Part shown: positions 18,878 to 22,237 of the stretch, in pieces
Numbering within the stretch: position 1 is the stretch's first letter
Layout of the letters: each line of letters starts with the position of its first letter
IMG/VR virus record: IMGVR_UViG_3300035179_000068
Span: 1-22,237 of that record
DNA length: 22,237 nucleotides
Source of the DNA: a virus
Reading direction: 5' to 3' (one strand)
Made by a program: the position numbers and the translations under genes
The notes under the pieces: generated by a model
What the model saw: the letters and a program-made list of their open reading frames with translations, nothing else
What the model was told of the DNA's origin: nothing
The model's database searches: none

Positions 18878-19153
18878 TCATCTCCACAAGATGATCCCCA
18901 CGATGGTGGCTGCCGTGTAGACAGCCGCCACCAGATTGACTGCGACTAGAACCTTGGAGCGGATGCGGAGGCTGGCACCTACCAAGCCGCAGCACCCGAT
19001 GAGGAGGGCGACAAATGCTGGGAGCGAGAGCCCCGTGGCATTCCGGTGGAGAAAGAGGTCGATGGCCTGGAACTGGTAGAAGACCAGTAGGCCGCCCATA
19101 CCGAGGATGTTGACCAGGGCCTCGCCGTAGTGAGGAGTTCGCCGCCTTCTCAT
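18878..19153 (-). CDS. Three-pass membrane protein resembling SemiSWEET / PQ-loop
   Basis: The 91-residue protein has three hydrophobic helices (about residues 10-31, 43-62 and 68-90). The first ends at VFYQFQAI where PQ-loop proteins carry Pro-Gln; next comes HRNATGLSLPAFVALLIG (matching the S/T-x-G-x-S-x-x segment before helix 2), and helix 3 starts VLVAVNLVAAVYTA with the conserved Asn. Length and order fit SemiSWEET sugar transporters, which form dimers. The PQ pair itself is not conserved (YQ). Such a gene in a phage replication block would be unusual. The call is by eye only. Other small three-pass phage proteins are possible. The ribosome binding site is weak (AGGAA touching the ATG). 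Confidence 0.5.
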   Translation of the reverse strand: MRRRRTPHYGEALVNILGMGGLLVFYQFQAIDLFLHRNATGLSLPAFVALLIGCCGLVGASLRIRSKVLVAVNLVAAVYTAATIVGIILWR

Positions 19154-19184
19154 TTCCTACTTTGAGTCTAACGCACCAAGCAAC

Positions 19185-20114
19185 CTATAAGTCAAGGGTT
19201 TCTTGAATTACTTTTCGGAGAACCTTGGCGGGGGCTGCACTGGGGTCGAGGCCGTCCGGCAGACGGGCCTCGACGTGGGGTAGGTTGTGGCTCCAGAGGA
19301 GCCGGTGGATCTGATAACTAGCTTTTCGTCCGGCGCTGTCCCCATCCATCAGAATAATGAACGGGCGCCAAGTGATGGGCATACGCCCAAGCAACGTCAC
19401 CTGCATGGGCGACATCTGGCTCCCCAGGAGAGCGACCGCGCAGTTGGGCATCCGCAGCGCATCGAAAGCGCCCTCCGTGATCACGAGCGGATGCAGGGGC
19501 ACTATTCTTTCCAGCCTGTCCAGGTTGAACAGCATATCGCTACGCCGACTGCCCTCGGGGTACAGCACCTTCGGTTCCGCATTGTCTAAGGCACGGGCCA
19601 CGAACGTATAGAGGTGATCCCTGTAGCGGACAGGTATGATGAGCCGGTTGGCGTAGTAACCCGACGCGCAGACGCCCATCCCGTAGGCCACGGCCCTTTC
19701 CGGCGGCACATGCCGCCCAGCCAGGTACTCGAAGTAGAGACCCTGATCGCTCTCGTTGCGGCGGTCCACCGACAGTGGCTCAAACTCGGCTGGCAGGTTG
19801 ATGCCGGGCATGGGGGCCGGGACCTGCCTACCGAAGCGAAACTCAGGCTCCGGCCGGTGGCGAACCTTGCGCCGTGCCTCGAAGGATTCCTGCACGTCGA
19901 GCCCCAGAACGCGGTGGAACAGGTCGAACAGATCGCCGCGTTCGTCACAGCGGAAGCAGAGCCAGATTCCACTTTCGGCCTCGATGTAGAGTCGCTTGCT
20001 GTCGTCGGCACAGAGTGGGCAGGCCATCCGAATCTCGGTGTCGTCCTCCACCATGTCGGTGTCGAAGCCGTACTCCAGGAGCAGATCGATCATGGCGTCG
20101 GGATCTATGGGCAT
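19185..20114 (-). CDS. DnaG-type primase (zinc-finger and TOPRIM)
   Basis: Residues 32-56 hold the CHC2-like zinc site (Cys32, Cys35, Cys53, Cys56: CPLC and CFRC). GMGVCASGYYANRLIIPVRY is the N-terminal part of the catalytic core. The TOPRIM domain has ITEGAFDALR (Glu214) and ILMDGDSAGRKA (Asp257, Asp259). The enzyme makes RNA primers for the lagging strand with the helicase encoded just upstream. It is shorter than cellular DnaG (309 against about 600 residues) and lacks the helicase-binding domain, which is common in phage primases. The ATG 20114 lies 28 bases after the helicase stop. Confidence 0.9.
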   Translation of the reverse strand: MPIDPDAMIDLLLEYGFDTDMVEDDTEIRMACPLCADDSKRLYIEAESGIWLCFRCDERGDLFDLFHRVLGLDVQESFEARRKVRHRPEPEFRFGRQVPAPMPGINLPAEFEPLSVDRRNESDQGLYFEYLAGRHVPPERAVAYGMGVCASGYYANRLIIPVRYRDHLYTFVARALDNAEPKVLYPEGSRRSDMLFNLDRLERIVPLHPLVITEGAFDALRMPNCAVALLGSQMSPMQVTLLGRMPITWRPFIILMDGDSAGRKASYQIHRLLWSHNLPHVEARLPDGLDPSAAPAKVLRKVIQETLDL

Positions 20115-20142
20115 CTATCTACCTGCCCGCCTTCTCTGGTGG

Positions 20143-21498
20143 TCATGTCGGATCGTCCTCCATCGCCACCGGTAGGCCGTGGGTTTCTCGTACCTCAAGT
20201 CCCGGGTATCCGTCACCGCCGCGGCCAAAGGTGGACTGGCAGCGCAGGAAGCCGCCCCGTGTGCCGTGGAGTGTGTCCTTCAGCACGAAAATGTTGACGA
20301 AAGGCCCCTCTAGGTCCTCCAATTCCGGCCCTGTCTGCGCCAGACCCAGGACAAAGTGCGCCTTCTGGGCCTTGGCGAAGGCGCCGGCCACATGCCGCAG
20401 GCTAATGCGTGCCCTATCCACCGCCTCCTGTTTGGCCTGCCCGGTGCTCCACACCGGCACCTGCCGACCCTGGGCTAGCTCGCCTCGGAGGGCGGTGAAG
20501 ATGTCCCGCAACTCCTCCCATGTCGCCTGCTGGCGGCGGGCGGGTGCCAGCTCGTCGGCCGAGTCCAGTATGATGAGGCCGGGCGGCTGGCCATACTCTA
20601 GGATGTACTCATCAACGTCATGGATGAGGCCTTGGATCGACATGAGCCCCGTCCGCACGTCGATGTCGGCGGTTGGGAGCTTGCTCCTCTTTCTGACAGC
20701 GGTGGCCCGTGCCAATTCTTTATCCCAGGTCGCTCGGGGAAGGGGCCCGTCGCTGGGCCACCGCAGGGTCTTCTGTCCCCGCTCCAAGATGCCGGTCACG
20801 GCACGACGGAGTATCTGATCCGGCGTCAGTTCGAAGGTGTAGTAGAGTGTACTGTGATTCTTCCAGAAGGCCTGGACGGCGAAGCTAACCGCTACCATCG
20901 ACTTCCCAACGTTCGTCGGACCGAGTAGCAGGCCCAGCTCGCCGGGCCGCACTCCGCCATCCCACAGCTTGTCCAAGTCGTAGAGGCCGGTGGGGATAGG
21001 GGCACCCCTCTCGCCGGCGGCGGGGCGGTCCAGGAAGTCCGACAGGCGGACGTTCTCCTCATCGGTGGCCGTCGGCGCCAAGGCCGTGCTCATGGCCTCC
21101 CGTGCCTTATCTACATCGCCCCGCTCCAGGGCCGCCCCCGCCTTCTCGACGTAGGCGCCGAGCGTGTACTGGTTCAGCCACGCCGCACAGACCTCCCGGG
21201 CATAGGGCAGTGATTCCTCATCCGGGGCGGTGGCGTCCAGGTCCAGGTACACACGGATGACCGACTCCTGGTTGGTCCGCATCCGCCGCATCTGCGGGTA
21301 CTCCACCTCCATAGCCTGGTTGAGGACGGAGGCGGTTACGGTGCTGCGGTAGCGTTCCCACTGACGCACAGCTAAGTCGGCTAGATACCGCATTGGTCCC
21401 GCCGGGAAAACACTCGGGTTGAGTGTCCGGTGGGCTTTGATGAACTCCCGGTCGTGAAGGAGCAACCAGACGGCCCGGTAGGCGGTGTCGTCAGTCAT
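20143..21498 (-). CDS. DnaB-like replicative helicase
   Basis: An N-terminal helical domain (residues 1-160) precedes a RecA-type ATPase: TGLYDLDKLWDGGVRPGELGL, Walker A GPTNVGKS at 193-200, the YYTFEL segment with catalytic-type Glu at about 224, Walker B LIILDSADEL (309-318), and WSTGQAKQ, a likely sensor segment. This is the order of DnaB/gp41-type helicases, which are hexamers moving 5' to 3' on the lagging strand. The N-domain resembles the DnaB primase-interaction domain in length. Its ATG overlaps the stop of the putative loader gene as ATGA, so both are co-translated. Confidence 0.92.
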   Translation of the reverse strand: MTDDTAYRAVWLLLHDREFIKAHRTLNPSVFPAGPMRYLADLAVRQWERYRSTVTASVLNQAMEVEYPQMRRMRTNQESVIRVYLDLDATAPDEESLPYAREVCAAWLNQYTLGAYVEKAGAALERGDVDKAREAMSTALAPTATDEENVRLSDFLDRPAAGERGAPIPTGLYDLDKLWDGGVRPGELGLLLGPTNVGKSMVAVSFAVQAFWKNHSTLYYTFELTPDQILRRAVTGILERGQKTLRWPSDGPLPRATWDKELARATAVRKRSKLPTADIDVRTGLMSIQGLIHDVDEYILEYGQPPGLIILDSADELAPARRQQATWEELRDIFTALRGELAQGRQVPVWSTGQAKQEAVDRARISLRHVAGAFAKAQKAHFVLGLAQTGPELEDLEGPFVNIFVLKDTLHGTRGGFLRCQSTFGRGGDGYPGLEVRETHGLPVAMEDDPT

Positions 21499-21851
21499 TG
21501 GATCGCCGCCTCAATCTCAGAGATGGCCGACGCAAATAGCTTCAGGGGATGGGTGTAGCCCTCCCGCAAAGGCTCGCTGTGCCAGTGCCAGAAATACTCG
21601 GCGAGCTTTTCCAGCCGCTCCCGTCCGTGGCGCTTGAGCAGCCGGGCGGCGATGCCGTAGTCCTCAGCCGTGAAGTGGGGGCAGGGCATCCGGCACTGGG
21701 CACCCCGTTCCCGGAACCACTGAAGGAAACCCTTGACGCCTAGCTGAGGGCGCTCCGGCTCAATATCCGTCGTCCTCGTCGTCGTCGTCAGGTGGGGGTT
21801 CCGCACGTAGATGTGGCACGTCCGGCGGCCGTCCTGTATCGTCGTCCGCAA
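21495..21851 (-). CDS. Putative helicase loader / replication accessory protein (118 aa)
   Basis: Translation probably begins at TTG 21851, which follows the shared ACGGAGGGAGAGA leader (21856-21868). The product has a flexible Thr/Arg-rich N-terminus and a helical C-terminus (FTAEDYGIAARLLKRHG, LEKLAEYFWHWHSEP, HPLKLFASAISEIEAAI). CRMPCPHF holds two Cys and a His. Small helical proteins with this pattern directly upstream of DnaB-type genes are often loaders (compare DnaD/gp59-like roles), which is inferred from position and shape. It overlaps the helicase start as ATGA. Its 5' part overlaps the HNH gene by 92 bases. Confidence 0.55.
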   Translation of the reverse strand: MRTTIQDGRRTCHIYVRNPHLTTTTRTTDIEPERPQLGVKGFLQWFRERGAQCRMPCPHFTAEDYGIAARLLKRHGRERLEKLAEYFWHWHSEPLREGYTHPLKLFASAISEIEAAIQ

Positions 21852-22237
21852 GCCTTCTCTCCCTCCGTTTACGGGCCCAGGTCTTCTTCATGTGCTGGGA
21901 GCGTGTCACCCACTCCAGGTTGGTGTCACAGTCGTGACCCGGGTTGCCATCTTTGTGGTGAGCGTTATACTTTTGGAATGGCCAGTCCTTCGGCCACTCC
22001 AGCCAGGCTGCTGCCACCAGCCGCGCTAGGGGGACAAACACCGTCTTCGGTCGTGGGTGCCCACGGTTCTCGCGCAAGATGTTGCCGTTGCCAGGAGGCA
22101 TGTAGACATAGTAGCGGCCCTCCTGGTGGAGTAGCGGTTTTATGATCTTGCCGACCCGTGTGCCTTTTCCCGGTCGCGCCCGCCGTATCCTCCCCAGGTT
22201 GGAGGAGACATAATCTGGTACATCAGGAATCCGCGCC
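21760..22237 (-). CDS. HNH (NUMOD4-type) homing endonuclease, 5'-partial at window edge
   Basis: The frame is open to the right edge, so the start lies outside the window. The visible part runs IPDVPDYVSSNLGRIRR (a NUMOD4-like segment), then GRYYVYMPPGNGN, then VFVPLARLVAAAWLEWP, then YNAHHKDGNPGHDCDTNLEW, the HNH core with His-His, Asp, Asn and the terminal NLEWVT. After the core comes a basic linker and an acidic tail (PPPDDDDEDDGY). Such enzymes nick or cut specific phage DNA sites and move as free-standing or intron-borne genes. The last 92 bases overlap the start of the putative helicase loader in another frame. With the intein and the LAGLIDADG gene it is the third homing-type element in this window. 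Confidence 0.88.
   Translation of the reverse strand, partial: ARIPDVPDYVSSNLGRIRRARPGKGTRVGKIIKPLLHQEGRYYVYMPPGNGNILRENRGHPRPKTVFVPLARLVAAAWLEWPKDWPFQKYNAHHKDGNPGHDCDTNLEWVTRSQHMKKTWARKRRERRLADDDTGRPPDVPHLRAEPPPDDDDEDDGY

Noticed and set aside
19874-20818. 314-residue plus-strand ORF opposite primase and helicase
   Set aside because: Arg/Ser/Pro-rich translation typical of antisense reading of GC-rich genes; it spans two real minus-strand genes.

Overview
The window looks like part of the genome of a tailed double-stranded DNA bacteriophage, or a closely related provirus or metagenomic viral contig. The sequence is GC-rich by eye. Genes are tightly packed, almost all on the minus strand, and many adjoin through 4-base ATGA overlaps. 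The content is a phage replication and recombination set: DnaB-type helicase, DnaG-type primase, gp32-like single-strand DNA-binding protein, RecA/UvsX-like recombinase, PD-(D/E)XK exonuclease, RuvC-like resolvase and a family A DNA polymerase fused to uracil-DNA glycosylase. No large terminase, portal, major capsid or tail gene, integrase, rRNA or tRNA was seen, so host and lifestyle are not resolved.

Layout in the direction of minus-strand transcription, from high to low coordinates. (1) 22237-19185: an HNH endonuclease cut by the window edge, a putative helicase loader, helicase and primase. (2) 19153-18685: two small membrane proteins, one resembling a SemiSWEET/PQ-loop transporter. (3) 18674-13886: SSB, a small unknown, recombinase, nuclease, a coiled-coil phage protein, RuvC-like resolvase and small unknowns. 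(4) 13886-10553: the UDG-PolA fusion and a phage protein of unknown function with a GIGDYRP-type signature. (5) 10552-7192: two short-repeat arrays, a metallophosphoesterase, a C5-cytosine methyltransferase with a reading-frame anomaly, a DUF1599-like protein and a nucleoside deoxyribosyltransferase-like protein; this may be a nucleotide or DNA modification block. (6) 7179-5237: a putative TIM-barrel lysin, an HTH protein resembling a small terminase, and small unknowns. (7) 5240-2776: an intein-containing protein that appears to be a degenerate, probably catalytically dead PolA paralogue, overlapped at its 3' end by a free-standing LAGLIDADG endonuclease. (8) 2788-346: zinc-ribbon, ribbon-helix-helix, ClpP-like protease, small membrane and coiled-coil proteins. 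Two plus-strand ORFs at the left edge converge on this block, and the facing stop codons share one CTAG.

The strongest unusual signal is the pair of family A polymerase proteins. One (11220-13886) keeps every catalytic motif and carries a family-4 UDG domain. The other (3111-5240) aligns by eye to the same palm motifs but has lost the motif A aspartate and the O-helix residues, lacks a recognisable thumb, and carries a complete-looking intein inside the segment matching the conserved SRLSS..PN.QNIP motif. The second strongest is the methyltransferase, whose motif IX is intact but out of frame with the rest of the gene. No intergenic stretch exceeds 300 bases; the longest (10399-10552) holds two tandem arrays of a CCNNG pentamer.
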